From Monodelphis domestica (Eukaryota; Chordata; Mammalia; Didelphimorphia; Didelphidae): 64,000 nt of DNA. Positions 22,558 to 37,500 of this stretch are shown piece after piece. The stretch's first letter is position 1. Each line of letters opens with the position of its first letter. The stretch is from NCBI RefSeq assembly GCF_027887165.1, contig NC_077233.1, positions 222,117,845 to 222,181,844 of the forward strand, written 5' to 3'. Made by a program: the position numbers and the translations under genes. A model generated the notes under the pieces. The model made no database searches, was not told where the DNA came from, and was given only the letters and a program-made list of their open reading frames with translations.

Positions 22558-25500
22558 AATTCCACTGCTTTCATGTGGACTCTGAGACATGTTTAATGTT
22601 AAACAAAGGAAGGGATTACTTCAAATATCAGGAGTTAGGCTGAAGGAACTCCAGGGTAAAAGCTTATGATTCTTGCAGTCAAGTCAGAATATTTTTATAT
22701 TTAAAAAGTCAACTGCCTTACAACTGAGTCAATCAATAATCTAAAGAAAATTACTACTAGATAAAATACTTCAGGTCCCTAAGAAGCAGCATAGTATACA
22801 GATCTGTGGTGTTAACTCCAACAACCATTGCAGCCACTGAAGGGTACCTAAGGATCCCTATGGGCTGTATCCTGTCATAGTTTTAAAATGTTATGTTTAA
22901 TTACATTTTTATTTTGTTAATAAATATTTCCAAAACACATTTAAATTGTGTTGGCTCCACTGGGGATGGTTGCTGGCCTTGTGTTTGAAGCCTTTAGTCT
23001 AGAGAATGGAGATTTGGTTTCAGTGTTGAGAAAATCCAAGTTACCTCTTGATTCATCCTGGCTGTGTGACCTTATGGTAAATCACTTACCCTCTCAACAG
23101 TCTTCCGAAAATGTCTAAACCTACAAGTTGCAGAGTTGATATCAGTATGCACTATTAGACTATCCCCTACATCAATGACAAAATAGGGAGGATACCCAAA
23201 ATAACGAAAGCAAATAAGTTTGGTTATTAGCCACCCACTTATAGTATCAATTGAATCGATTCAGAGTACATTGCCAAAATGTATTAAAATAGAATTTTTT
23301 CAAAGTGGAAAGTTCCAAACATATTCAGTAGTAGTTTTCAGGCTATTTCTTGAGACTGGTGTTTATAAACAGTCAAATACCCTTATTTTGGGAATACATA
23401 GAGAGATATCACCTAAAAATCATTGACATTTAGCATACTTATGGGGTATCCTAAATGTGTTTGTTAGTGCAGTTTCAAGCTTTAGTAAACTTGTGCCCTT
23501 TAGTAAACATGGATGCCCTTACCATTGCATGAAACATCTGAAGTGATTCTCCTTCTTGATTGTAAACAAACTGTCCTAGAAGCATTCCTTCTTCTTGATA
23601 TTCATTATCTAAACCCTATAACCAAGAAGATAGAGTAGTTAAATAAAAGCATTCAGCTGGCTAGTTTTTTCAAAAAAATTAAGTTTCTATTAAAAAAAAA
23701 ATCAAAAAATAACTATTCAATAAGTCATATCTTATTCAGGCCATCAGAAGCTGACACAAGAATACTTTTTAAAGGTTTATTCAAGTGCCAGAAATATTGA
23801 TCTTTATCTGGATTAGGAGTCTGATGACCTGTATTTAAATTACAAATTTTAGCTCTTCATTGCACATGATTTGGGGCATGTCACCTCACTTCTCTGGGAC
23901 TCAATTTCCTTATCTGCAAAGTGAGGGATCTGGACAAGATGATATTAAAAGTATTTTGTGATCAAATCAATCATAAAATTCTCTTTAACAACTTGATCTT
24001 TATAGCACACCATAAATAGAGAAGCAAACATTTTTTTCTTTTTGACACATTATTTATCTTCTGATGAAAGTATTATAATGTGGGGCTGCTGTATCACACT
24101 AGAGCTCCACACATGAAGTCCAAAGGACCTGACACATCCTGGAAGCTGTGTCACCCTGGGCAAAGTCACTTAACCCCAATTGCCTAGCTCTTTATCACTC
24201 TTCTGCTTGAAACTGATACTACTAAAAGTAAGGATTTAAAAAATAAAAAGAAAGAAAAGACAGAATGCTCTAATGTTGCTTACATTTATGTTTATTTTTA
24301 CTCAAATATGAAGAATTCAATCTGTTGATAGCCACTATATATGTACATTTTCCCCAGGAATTCCTAGTTTTTACACTCTTCCTTTCTTGCCATTATATTT
24401 TATCCTAAAGTCAGTTCAGGGCAAAGTCTGATGTGGTTTGGGGAAATGAAGAGAATAAAATCCCATAAGCTGCATTTCCTTCCTAAAGATCTGGTCTAGG
24501 AAGGGTCCATATACCTCCCTACTCAAATCCCTCTATTCTCTTCTTTCAAGAGTCCTGGGGTATATTAAAAACTTTCAATAAAATTGGTTTCCTTTGTAAT
24601 GTTCTGCATTTTGTTTTATTCATTTAAAAATATTACTCCAAGAAAGGGCTCATAGGCTTTACCATACTGTCAATAGGGTCCATGACAAAAAAAAGTAAGT
24701 TAGGAATCCCTGCTATAGGCCTCACTTCTGCCCCCAAGTTTCTAGGCACACCCACATTTGCTTTTTCTGTAAAAAGTAGATGAATATTATTTTTCTCTCC
24801 TTATGTATCTATTAGTACACCTCCTTACAAGTTTTGGCTGTGATAATTATCAAAAAAGAAAAAAGTGAGGGAACTTGAGGCACATGCTCTTAAACTTGGC
24901 TATTATCAACAATGGCAGCTAGGTGGTACAGCGAACAGAATGCCAGGCCTTGAGTCAGGAAGACTCATCTTTCTGATTTCAAATCCAGATTCAAAACTCA
25001 CTAGGTATATGATCATACACACTAGGTGTATGATCCTGGGCAAATCACTTCACTATGTTTGCCTCAGTTTCCTCATCTGTCAAATGAGTTAGAGAATGAA
25101 ATAGCAAACTACTCTAGTATCTTTGCCAAGAAAACCCCAAATGGGATCACAAAAAAATAGGATACAACTGAAAACTGAACAACAGTACCAGCAAAAAACC
25201 CAAACCAAACCAAAACAAAATCATAAAACTATTATAAATGTGCTCCTTGTAATTCAAGTTGGTACTCTGCATTTCCCCTAGGAAACACTATTAAATGAAA
25301 TGGTGAAGTTCTATAGTTCAAAAGTTCAATGCTATGTATACATCTGCTACATTTTGAGTTAATGGTCTTTGTGGATGGCATGCTTTCTTAACCAAAATTT
25401 ACAATTATTTCTAAAGGAAAATATTCTCTACATTCCAAATAAGAAACCATTTATTTCTAAATTAGATGTCACTTGGGTAACTTTCAATCTCTCCAGCTTC

Positions 25501-28500
25501 TGTTATGTGTAAACCTTCCACAAAGAAACTATTTTACCTATAAACATTGACAAAGAAATATACTTACATAGACTGAGAAATCTTTAGGAGCACTAGTGAT
25601 GTTCCCTGTTGGTGAAAGTGTCTTTGGTATATGTTCTATTGTAAAAGCTGTTGGATGGATCATCATTGATAATCTCACAACAAGGTATCCTTGAGATCCT
25701 TTAAATGCCCAGCAGTTTCCTGGATAAATATCAGGCTAGGAAACAAAATATTGACAATTCAAAACTTTAAAACAAGTTTTACAACTCCCAAAATAAATGC
25801 AGTTTATCAAATGTAAGTGGGATTCTTTCTTACTATTCAAAAGGACCAATATAAATGTTAATACAATAGATTCAGATCAGAACTTCATTTCCTTTGGTAA
25901 AAAGTCATTACAAAACTGGCTAGTAAAAAAATATAAATCAGCTAACTTGTTGAAAACCTATTTTTGCCACCAACTATATTTTATTTTACTATATTTTATT
26001 TGCTCAATATCAATGAGAAAAAAAAAATTTTAAAGATCCACATTAGTATCAACACTATCCATTTAATGGAGAAGTTTAAAAGTGGCAAATGTGAAAATAT
26101 TTTAATATTTTAGGTAGGTCAATTTTCCTTGTCTGTAAAAAGGAAGGGGATTGAAATGAGATGGCCTCTGAGGTTCTCACAATTATAATACTTTTGGCAG
26201 TCTTTATTATTTAAAAAAATATCACATGCTGTTCCAAATCTTTTAAATGGCATATTAACAAAGAAATTAAAACACTCAAATGATTAATATGTATTATTGA
26301 TATCCTCATAATATGTCTAAAAATATTAAAAAGGGGTGGGGAAAAAGTAACTAGAATTATTATATTATCTAGATATTTTATTGTCTGGTATTATTTTACT
26401 GCCTAGTCTCCCATATGTCTCTATTTTTCCCTTTGAAAAAGTAGAAAAATCCTGACAATTTGTCAAAGTATTCAGTGTCAAAACAACTTGTCTTCAAACT
26501 TGGAATTTTGTTTTTCTGGGAGGGGGAGAAAGGAATTGGGAAGTGAATGGGATAAGGGGACTATTTCTTGTCACTTGAATTTTCAGCCTCTTTCTAAATC
26601 ATCATTCTGTGAACCTAATAATATCTGTGCAATGTTACCATGAAAGAAGAGAAAACCTAAAACTAAAGAATGAAATGTTAAATCCTAGGTTCTGTAAGAA
26701 AGGTATACTCTCCTCAGATCCATCCGAGAAATAGGAAAATGGGAGCTTTTTGCCAATTGGTCACTTCTCTCATAGGTTAGAAGCTAATAGCTCTACTAAG
26801 CATTGCTGGCAAACCAAAATATCATCTGAAGAGTTTGGGAGATTGTGAAATCCTTCATGTTGCTGGAGTTTGAATCTCAACACTGAAGACCCAGATGTGA
26901 GTCTTGGCTCTTTGATTGCCATACAGCTTTTTTAAACTTGGGCTATATATTTCCCTTCTCTTGGTTTCACTCAACTGTTGAAAATAAAAGTATTGGATTG
27001 AATGATCTCTTAGTGCTCCCAAGGAATTCCACTCAAGATCTGAGGTTGAAAAGCAAGAGTTTCCTTATGAGAAGCTCAGATCCAGTCCAAAAAAAAAAAA
27101 AAGAGGATACTTTCTACCCTCTAACAATATGTGGTTCTTTGAAAGAATAGTAGGAGCCAGATACCCCATTGATATCAGTATTGGGCCCAATATATAGTAT
27201 CAGTTAGGTGTCACGGGTAAATTAACATCATAATGAATTCCTTAGGTTGAGAATTCTATTAGGTAGACTTCTATATAAAGAAGGAATTCCTACCCTACAA
27301 ATAATGTGGACATTCTTTTTAAAAAAAAAGTTTATTCAGGACATAAATATCAAATAAAATGAGCATTTCTACAGATACAAATTGTAGACTAGAGCAAAGA
27401 TTATACATTAAAGAGCTCACTTTTCTTTTTAATTAGTTAATAATTTAAACATGTAACTTCCAAAGTTATCCTGCTTGTCTTTGATTCTAGTCTATACATT
27501 TAAAAAAAAATACTTCAATGATCGTTCCTTTCTTTCTATTTTTGAGAATTAGAAGTGGGGAGAAGGAAGGAGCAATTCGATTCCTAACCACCTTCTTCCT
27601 TCCATCCCCACTCGTCACTGAAAATAAATAAAAACAAAACCTTTGCAATAGATATGCATAGTCAAGCAAAACAAATCCTCATATTGGCCACCAGACATCT
27701 CCTTTGGGGATTAATAGGATTCTATTTCTTTCTGAAATGTGACTACTACTAGAATGTATTCAGTATTATAGTATAAAGGATATGTTTAACAAGTTAACAT
27801 CTTCTGATAGAATTTTCAAAATTAGTTCACTTAAAACAACCTTATAAAATAATATAAACAAAGCTGGTAAATACAAACAAAGATCTAAAACTACCTATAT
27901 AAAACTGGACTGGAAGTTATCCTTTCTATTGGACAGTGCTATGAAATAAAATTTCCAAGACACAATCTTTTAGTTCTAATATACAAGTCTCCAATTCCCA
28001 TCTACTTATTAGATTTAGTGCAATTCATAAAAAAGATGTCAACTGATCTGTGGGGAAAGTGCCTTAATTGACATTTTATCTTAATTATATTTGGATGTCT
28101 AAGTTGGAACATGATTGCAGAAAACAATACCGTATTGTAGACAAAATTCACTCACCTGAATTACAACTCGAGGAGACTGTGAGAAATACCACAAAGGAAT
28201 CCCGAACAAACTAATTAATGCAGTTTTGGTTTCATATGTTTCAGAACAGCGAGTACTCAGAATGCTACCACCTTAAAAACAAAGTGATTGTGTTTCAGTA
28301 TCATATTTGACCATTGAGAAGCAATATAAAGTCCTAGTCTTAGGAATCTTAAGAATCTTAAATTTCACATTACCTTAAAGTGATTTTAGCAGTAAATATT
28401 TTATTATTTGAATTAACTGGGAGGAAAGCTAGTCTAAGGAATGTTGTATGCCTAAATGAACTAGAGTCAAGTATAAATTCCTGACCATCTGATGGAACAC

Positions 28501-31500
28501 AGTACAATAACAGAGTATTTGAGTTAAAAGATTTGCATCTGAATCCTGGCCCTTCCATCAATTTCTTATCAACAAAATAACTAGCTGATCTCTAATGAAC
28601 CTGGTCTTCCCAGAATCTGAAACATTATGTGATCTTCAACCTCTTACAGAAGAAAATCAAGGACACCAAATTTAATCAAGTATCAGCATATTCATAGATA
28701 TACCTGCATATATAAATATGTATATAGACACACATAAATCTGTTAAGCAGTGTAAAAGAATAACAAATCTTTTTTTTTTTACCATATCATGTGTGGTACA
28801 TTAATTAAGAAATGTATAAAGTTTTATATTAATCTTTTCCTAATGTCTACCTCATATTTTTAACTTCAATAAATCAGTGTCACAGAACTTATTACAAGGC
28901 AGTCTCTGGGGAAAGAGACAAGGTGGCCTAATGAAAATAGTACCAAACATGGAGTTAGGAGAGACTGGACATTGACTCTCTCCTCTGACTTAGTTGTTAA
29001 GGACTTGTTTCATGGTCACATAATCTTGTTGAGTTTTAGTTCCTTGAACTATAAAATAAGGATATTAGTATTATCTCATTTGATCCTCAAAAAAACCTGT
29101 GAGGTAAGTAAAGATATTAAATCACTTCTTAAAAGCCAGTTATCAAGGGACAAAAAGACTTGTACAAAAATATTCATAGCTGCACTCTTTGTGGTGGCCA
29201 AAAACTGGAAAATGAGGGGATGCCCATCAATTGGGGAATGGCTGAACAAATTGTGGTATATGTTGGTGATGGAATACTATTGTGCTCAAAGGAATAATAA
29301 AGTGGAGGATTTCCATGTGAACTGGAACAACCTCCAGGAAGTGATGCAGAGCGAGAGGAGCAGAACCAGGAGAACATTGTACACAGAGACAAACACACTG
29401 TGGTATCATCGAACGTAATGGACTTCTCCATTAGTGGTGGTGTAATGTCCCTGCACAATCTGCAGGGATCAAGGAGAAAAAAACACTATCCAAAAGCAGA
29501 GGACAAACTGAGGGAGTAGAAACACCAAGGAAAAGCAACTGCCTGACTACAATGGCTGAGGGGACATGACAGAGGAAAGACTCGGAGCGAACACTCTGAT
29601 GCAAATACTAACAACATGGCAATGGGTTCAAGTCAAGAACACATATGATACCAGTGGAATCACACGTCGGCCACGGGGGGTGGGAGGGAGGAAAAGAAAA
29701 TGATCTTTGTCTTTAATGAAAAATGCATGGAAATGATCAAATAAAATACTATAAAATTAAAAAAAAAAAAGCCAGTTATCAGTGACAAGCTGTTACATAT
29801 CTATTATCTAAGGAGTAGCCCAGGATCAGAGATAGTCATCATCAAAATGGCTGATGAGTGATAATTTTTTCAACCGTATCATCTTTTAAATACTGTCTGT
29901 GATATTACAGAAGGGCTATAATTTGTATTGATGGAGAGCATACCCATACTGATGAAAGTTCCAAAGTTTTGAATTATTAAATTACTATATTACCATGGAT
30001 GTGACAAGAGGTTTTTAGAAAATTTGGAGCCAATCTGATGACTTTTGGAAAATGGATTTAAGGGTGTTTGTCTTGCTATTCTCTTTGGCTCAATAAAAAT
30101 ATCACAATAGAATCAACTTAGATTAAACTGTTGAGTTTCTGTTAGGGTCCATTCCTTCAAAACTAAGCAATAGCATGCTCATTCTGTGATGCCATAAATA
30201 ATATTCATTCATTTAGTAATCTGAATTGTTTTTAAGCACTCTAAGTCAAATCTTTGTTGTTAAAATAATGTAGGGATTATGAAATAACATTAAAAAAATC
30301 ATGGACAATACACACACATGTTTTTTTTATATATAAGCCTCATGATTTGCTCATCTAATGCTTCCTTCTACCTAGGCTGCTCATCCTGCTGTCCCCTAAA
30401 CAGGCTTTGCTTATGGCTTCTGAACACTGTTCTCCTTATGTAAAATATCCTTTCCTCTTCTCTCTACCCATCTAAATAGATCCCATCTCAAATTTCACCT
30501 ATTTCAGTAAAGTCTTTCTAAGAACGACCTACAATAATATTAACAGTTTACAATCAGTCCTCTCTTCACACGGATTCCTACTTATCAACATACAGTTCAT
30601 TTGGCAGCTATGTTTTACTTTATTGATATTTGCCTATTGCCATTTATTTATTATTGCATATTTTGCCAGTGAAATTTTAAGTTCTTAGAAATATGCACTA
30701 TACTGTGTTTCATATTTTGTTCCTAGCATGGTCTGTCAGCAACCATTAACTGAGTACCTGTTATATTGGGAATATATGAAAGTATGTGCAATATTTGTAC
30801 TTCCTACCTCACAGGTTTGTTGTGAGAATCTAATGAAATGATATCTGAAAAATGCTTTGCAAATCTTAAAGGCTACATAAATGTCAGTTATCAACATCAT
30901 AGGTACTGTCCACAAAGAACAAATTCAAGTCCCTTATAGCAAACAATAAGGAATTTTTTGGTAGTGAATTTCATAGTGATACATAGTTCTACCATACTAT
31001 GTTCCTACTGCAACTTCCCAAACTATATGTGCTTGGCATTTGTTAGACTAGTAGTCTATTAAGAGAATATAGTTGTAATATATGATTAGCCAAGGCTTAG
31101 ACTCTATTATGGTACAGTGAATTTTTGTGGTAATGGTTTTATAACTGCATAAGTAAACTTATAATTCTAATTTTTAAAAAGATACAATTTGTCATTCTTT
31201 AAGAAAATTTGATTATATAAATCCTGAATTTAGAGCTATATGAAAAAACTCTTATTAAAACATTAATTAGGGTTTTCATCATTTCAAGGACAAATCGAAT
31301 GACTTTTGGCCTTAGCACTGAATATAATATCAGTTTTTGATGTGAACATGATTTTACTTACCTCCAGATTCTAAAGCAAAGTCTACCATCCCCGTTTTGT
31401 CTTGGGAATACAGCTTCAGAGCATTATTAACAATAGCATGTGCTTGCTAGTACATGGGAAAAAAGGAGGTAATAGAAAAGAAACATTTGTTTTTTTTTTT

Positions 31501-34500
31501 TAGTTTGGGAATTTCTTTAAATAAGACAAATAAGGAATAAGTATCTTAATTTCTGTGCACTTAAAAATGTCCTGACTAACCCACCTTCAAGCCCCCTTTG
31601 AGCAGAAGTACTTTCTTTATTAAATATATACAGAAAAATAAAACAAATCAACAGACTGGCCATTTTAAAAAATGCATATTTTAAAAAGTTGGTATCTTCA
31701 TATTAGGTAACTCTAAGTGCATCAAGAAAGAACTTCCAAACATGCTGTCATAAAAAAGGTAGTTAGTTGCTCCATGCTATTGGGATATGTGCATATAACT
31801 TAAAAACAAGTGAGCCACAGCACCTCATTGACAAAAAAAATAAGCTCTTTCAAAACATTCCCCTTATACCTAGGGACCAAATAGTTTGGTAAAAATAGCT
31901 AATACTAAAATTTTCCTTAAGACAAATCAGCTTCATTACATAACTATAGCATTTACAGTTACTTTCTTACTTACCGCTTCTGTTATGCCAGAAATCCCCA
32001 GACTGTTGACAGCATTTACCACTGTTTCAGAACTTGGAATTTCTTTTGTCATGGACATATGGTGTGTAATATTCTTTAGAATCTGTAGCTCTAAGTCCCG
32101 TAATAAAATTTGCAAGTCACCTTTGCTTACAAATTTGGAAGAAAGCCACTGTAACAGCCATTCAAGAGAACCATCTTGCTGATCACCAGAAAACATAAGT
32201 TTGATAGTTTCTCTGATCTGGGTATCTACCTAGTAAAAAAAATTTACGCAAGAGTTTTGTGGATTTATAAGGTTAATTCAAACTACATCAAATTATCTGT
32301 TCATTTAAATATCGTCAAAGCAATTCTAAAAAAGAAACAGTTTTTCCAATACATGTAAGAGTTCATCTTGGAAAAGCAGAAAACTCTTACTGGAAGTAAC
32401 ATCAGGGAAAAAACTATGTGGTAATATTTCATTAAGTGGGAATAGAGAGGAATATATCAAGCTTTAAGATCAAGAGCTAATATAAATATTAAAATTATTT
32501 TGCAGATGTGGAAACTGAAGCCCAGAGGTAAAGTAATTATGCCAAGATCACACAGGTGGTTAGCAGCAAAATCAGAATTTGCTTGATTTTCTACTTCTGA
32601 ATTCAGTGCTTTTTTTAAAAACAATGTAAAGATACCTCTTCATTTCAGTTTTAAACACAGATGCAACGAAAAGACTCTGAATTATTTCTTAAAAAAAAAA
32701 AATCCAAAGCATGCAAATTTACCCAGAAGGAAAATATTTCTAGGTACAAATAAAAGATTAAAAAATGAAATTTTTTTCTTAAAAAAAAAAAGGCATATGT
32801 TGTATACAACAGAATTCTGAAAATTTCTCTGTAATTCTATTTATGTAAATATAATTCATTTTATATCTGTGCTTTAGGAATTCACTAACGGAATTTTATG
32901 ATAACCTTCCCATAAGGTCAATCAATAACAATCTTTTAGTTGATAAGTTTATGAATATGAATTTATACATACAGGATTTTCTGAAAGAGTAGCATCCAAA
33001 ATTGATGGAGATAAAGTATTTACAACCACAGACACAGCACACATTCTTCTTACCTTTTTTTTTTTTAAACCCTTACCTTCTGTCTTGGAGTCAATATTGT
33101 GTACTGGCTCCAAGGCAGAAGAGTGGTAAGGGCTAGGCAATGGGGATCAAGTGACTTGCCCAGCTGCGAAGTGTTTGAGGCCAGATTTGAAACCTAGGAC
33201 CTCCTATCTCTAGGCCTGGCTCTCAATCCACTGAGCTACCCAGCTGCCCCCTCTTCCTACTTTTTTGATGATTATTCTTTCTCTTTTACTGGCTCTTCCT
33301 TAATCAGGATATTCTCCAAGATTTTGCTGGTGGTCCCACTCTACTTCTTTCTACATTCTTAACCTCGGTGATTTCATCTAATGTTATAACTTCACATCAC
33401 CTAACACTCTGATGAAGAAGACTGCCGAATCCAAAGCTCTACCCTAATCTACCTCTTCAGATTTCTGTTTTATATTTCCAACTTCACTCTAGATATCCCG
33501 TCTATCTTAAAACTCAACATGTTCAAATCTAAGGCTTTCCGTAAAAATGTTCAATTCTTTTGAATACATCACAATCTGCCTATTGTATCAGGATCAAAAC
33601 CTCAAACAAAAGATTCTTTTCTACCCCTCACTCCCCATATTTAATTGTTTCCCAAGTCTTGTCAAATTCTATATTCAAAATCTCTCATATCCATCTCCAC
33701 CCTTTCTAAAACAAATAATTTCTTATAAAATTGGTAACATTCCAAACGAGAACAAAAAATAAATGCAAAATGGATTATAAGAAAAACAAAATCTAATGTC
33801 TTTTCATTTTAACAAAAAATTCTAATGATTTTTTTTAGTATCCTTATAATCTTTTTTTCCTTTCTTCATGTTTATAATTTTGACATTATTTCTTCTAATA
33901 TCATTGCTAATGCTTTACTTTTATCTCTGTGTCCTTTATACTCCAACTATGCCCATCACAGTTGAGGCCCTCTCTCTTCTTACTACTCTATTATAACTTC
34001 CTCTTAAGTTCTGGTCTCCAGTCTAACTTCTTTTATTCTTCCCTGAATATTGCCCCTAAATGTTACTAATATGCTACTCTCATCTGAGTATTCTTTCCTT
34101 CAAAAAACTGTTGGTGTTTAAATATAAACTCTTAATCCAGCTTTCAGAGCCCTTGAAAATCTGGCTACCTTTTACCTTCCTAGCTTTAACTCATTTTATA
34201 TATAGTTTCCTTCATGTAATTTTTATTCCAGCCTAAAAGTTCTTGGTCCCCTAATAATCTTGTTTTCTATTATCTCTACTTAAAAAAAAAAACAAAACTT
34301 TTATCATCAATCTTCTCCGCCTCTGTCTGTTGAAGTCTTCCCTTCTCTGAAGCCCCATTTCAGGTGCTACCTTCCCTAGCCTGAGAGTTCCTTGATCAGG
34401 GACTGACTTTTGCTTTTCTTTTTATCTCCACTACTTAGCACACAGTGTCTGGCATACACAAGGGATTAATAAATACTGATTGATTAACTTCCCATTCCTA

Positions 34501-37500
34501 CCCCCAGTAAAAAGTTATCTCTGTCTCTTGAGATTTCTCAGAACACTTTGCCTGGACTTTGAATCTATCCTATTTTCCCTTTTATCAGTATTCTGAACAT
34601 GTCTATGTGATCTCCCTACCCTCAACACCAGTTTTTATTATAGGATTCTTGAAGGAAGGATTTACGTCTTAATAATCTTCATATCACTAGAATATTGAAT
34701 ATAGCAATAAATAGTATTTTGAATTTAAATAAATAATCCAATGATGATTCACTGTTTCCACAAAGCCTCAAATTTTCACCACAAAACCTATTTGTAATAA
34801 ACTTATGATGGCTAATGAAATCTAAACTTTATTGGCTAACATATTCTACTAGATGGTTAGCTGGCATCACTTTGGAATCAATTTTAATCTTTAGAATGAC
34901 ATAGCCCAAAATTTGATGCTGATCATTTTCAAACAGAACATCTATCTCAGTATTTCTAAAAGTTGTCTCTTAGGGGGGCAGCTGGGTGGCTCAGTGGATT
35001 GAGAACCAGACCTAGAGACGGGAGGTCCTAGGTTCAAATCTGGCCTCAGTCACTCCCTAGCTGTGTGATCTTGGGCAAGTCACTTGACCCCCATTGCCTA
35101 GCCCTTACCACTCTTCTGCCTTGGAACCAAAAAGACGGAAGGTAAGGGCCTAAATAAATAAATGCTACAGGAAATTCTATTTTGTTAACATTTCATAAGA
35201 CATATATCCTAGCCTATAATACTTGAAGTTGACAGATCAGAAAGTTTGCAATGATAAAATATAGCCTGATACAGTGAGAAAAGAACTGGATTTGAAGTTG
35301 TAAAAACTGAGTTTAAGGTCCAGCGCTGCCACTTTCCAGGTGCAAAACCTTATAGGATATCACTTCAGATTTCTGGGCCTCAGTTTCCTTATCTTTCAAA
35401 ATAACAGTGTTGGAATAGATAATTTTTCTACCACTAAAATGATTATGATATGATATTGAAAAATATGTATGTAATAATATTTAACAAAGAATTTTATCTC
35501 ATGAAATTTAAAAAAGTTTATATATGCTTTTTACTCTAAAATAATAAAATATATTTAAAAACCAAAGGCTTACTTTTTCATGCATTGTCTCTACTTTCGC
35601 ACAGCTAGTCTTCAAGCCTTGCCAAGTTAATAGTTCTGATTTTAAATGACCCAGTTCCATTTCTAGATGCTTAACTTTGGATAGAAGATGTTGTTGTTCA
35701 TCAATTCCACTAGTAAATCCAATGTAGAAAAAAAACACAAAAATTAAATAACCTTAAGTTAAGATTATTTCAATAAGACACTGAATACTAAAAATAAATT
35801 AAGCCATTATACAGAGACTATGAAGATGTGATACAAGCTATAAAAAAAGATCTCAATTATAAAAATTGAACAGTGCTCTTACCCACAAAAACTACAATAT
35901 ATGAAATAATACTTTTGAAAAAGACATCTTAATTATTAATGCTAATTAAGGAAACAGAAGGGACAATAAAAACTTATTTGGGTTTAGTATTTTTGAGCAC
36001 TTACAGGGTGAAGGATACAGCTATATTTTGGGAATTCTTAATTCAATCTACACTCTGAAGATCCAAGAACCTGGAAAATGACTACCTTCCTCAATGTCCT
36101 GACCTTTCTCAACTAAATACCAGCAATCTGTTCTATGACAAAGCCAAACTCTTCCCAGGACCATGCAACTAGTTCATGTAATACCCCAAGAGATCCCATT
36201 GTACCTTTGGAACCCTTGTTCTAATACCAAAAAATCCTCTTACCCCCTCCAAATATAATTAAAACACTAACCTAACATGTAAGGTATGCTCATGCACATG
36301 TCTCTCCCCTCCCTTCTCTCTTCTCTCTTTCTCTCCCTTTTTCTCTATCACCTTCTCTCCTTATCTCTCTTAATTTCCTTTTGCCGCTTTTTTCCCCCTC
36401 CCTTTCTTCTTTTTTCCTCTGCTTATACCTATTCTGTTTTGAGAAAGATTGTGGAGAAAGTTTCTTCATCCTATGAGAAAAGGTCTAATAGATTTACAAA
36501 GTTAGACATGGAGTGAATCAAGATCTTTACTTTGTAATTCTCTAATGCTCTTGTGATTAATTCTTTTTCTTCACAGTGATCCAAAAAAACTTGAAGACAT
36601 TCCACCAACAGAAGTCATATGCATCATCAAAGCATATGCTGCATCAAAGCAAAAAATAGTCCCCAAATTCAGTGCCTTGTTGGGCATCATTCATTGTGGG
36701 ATTCAGGTATGTTCCGATCCCATAAACTTTGTCATGACCTCAACAAACATCAAGTCTGACACAAATAATAAGCATCTTTCTGTAATCATTAGTTTATCTC
36801 AAATACGAAAAGAGCACCGAAGAGTCAAAATATCAAAAAATGCTAAAAGTAGTCATACCTAAAGGTTCTTGACTTTGTCTGATCTAATTCCTCCTGGATA
36901 ATCTGAAAAATATAAAAATAATAATCAAATATAAAGATTACACATTTATCTTTCAAGTTTTTAAGTATTTATTAGCTAATTTTGGGGAGATACATATGCC
37001 AGGACAGGCATAAGTTCTGGTAAAATCACTTTTAAAAAAGATGAAAATAATCTGATTTGAGTTTATTATCACAAACTTAAAATATTAAATAATAGCCACT
37101 AGGATAAATCAAAAGATAGGAGAAAATAACTATACCTTTATCTTTAGCCAAAGTGTCAACATTATTTGCCAGTCAATAATTTAGGTCTTAACTGAACATG
37201 TCTACCATATAGCTAGATATTTTAGAGCACAGTGAAATTTTTCTCTTTTAATTATGATGAAGAAATATACAATATTAACTGAAAAGGTTGGATTATGAGG
37301 ATAAAAGGAAGATGGAACAAAAGATTCTCCCAATTCCTTGATTCCTGAGATCTAAGGATCTGACCAATCTTTATGCCATGTCATTAAGAAAAAGTTTCTT
37401 CTTTAATTAAAAATGATCATATTATGGGGTATGGTTTTAGGGTATTATATACATTACACAACTAAAATCTAATAAAACATAGCCAGCAAAATGGTGTTAA

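Larger units (their letters stand above)
21455..23522. other. SUN1 last intron
   Basis: Holds a hAT-type MITE (21670-22132), a duplicated CORE-SINE (22225-22505), a (CA)n microsatellite (22509-22554) and a MIR-like trace near 23000-23115. No exon was recognised. Confidence 0.6.
23616..25567. other. SUN1 intron between exons o and p
   Basis: Holds a MIR relic (23805-23960), a CORE-SINE (24082-24240) and a SINE with an RTE-like tail (24905-25195). The remainder is AT-rich with nothing recognisable. Confidence 0.6.
28272..31361. other. SUN1 intron between exons m and n
   Basis: Holds a MIR relic at 28915-29130 split by a young L1 3' piece (29146-29766), an L2 fragment (30345-30770) followed by a MIR-like tail (30800-30900), and AT-rich filler. 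Confidence 0.6.
32230..35573. other. SUN1 intron between exons k and l
   Basis: Holds an inverted MIR relic (32485-32610), an inverted CORE-SINE (33055-33250), a long L2 fragment (33255-34490), a second short L2-like end (34500-34735), a CORE-SINE (34974-35155) and a MIR (35262-35430). Confidence 0.65.

Noticed and set aside
32949-33140. 63-codon minus-strand frame ([17 protein letters not shown])
   Set aside because: It is SINE sequence; the same peptide arises at 22419 from another copy of the SINE.
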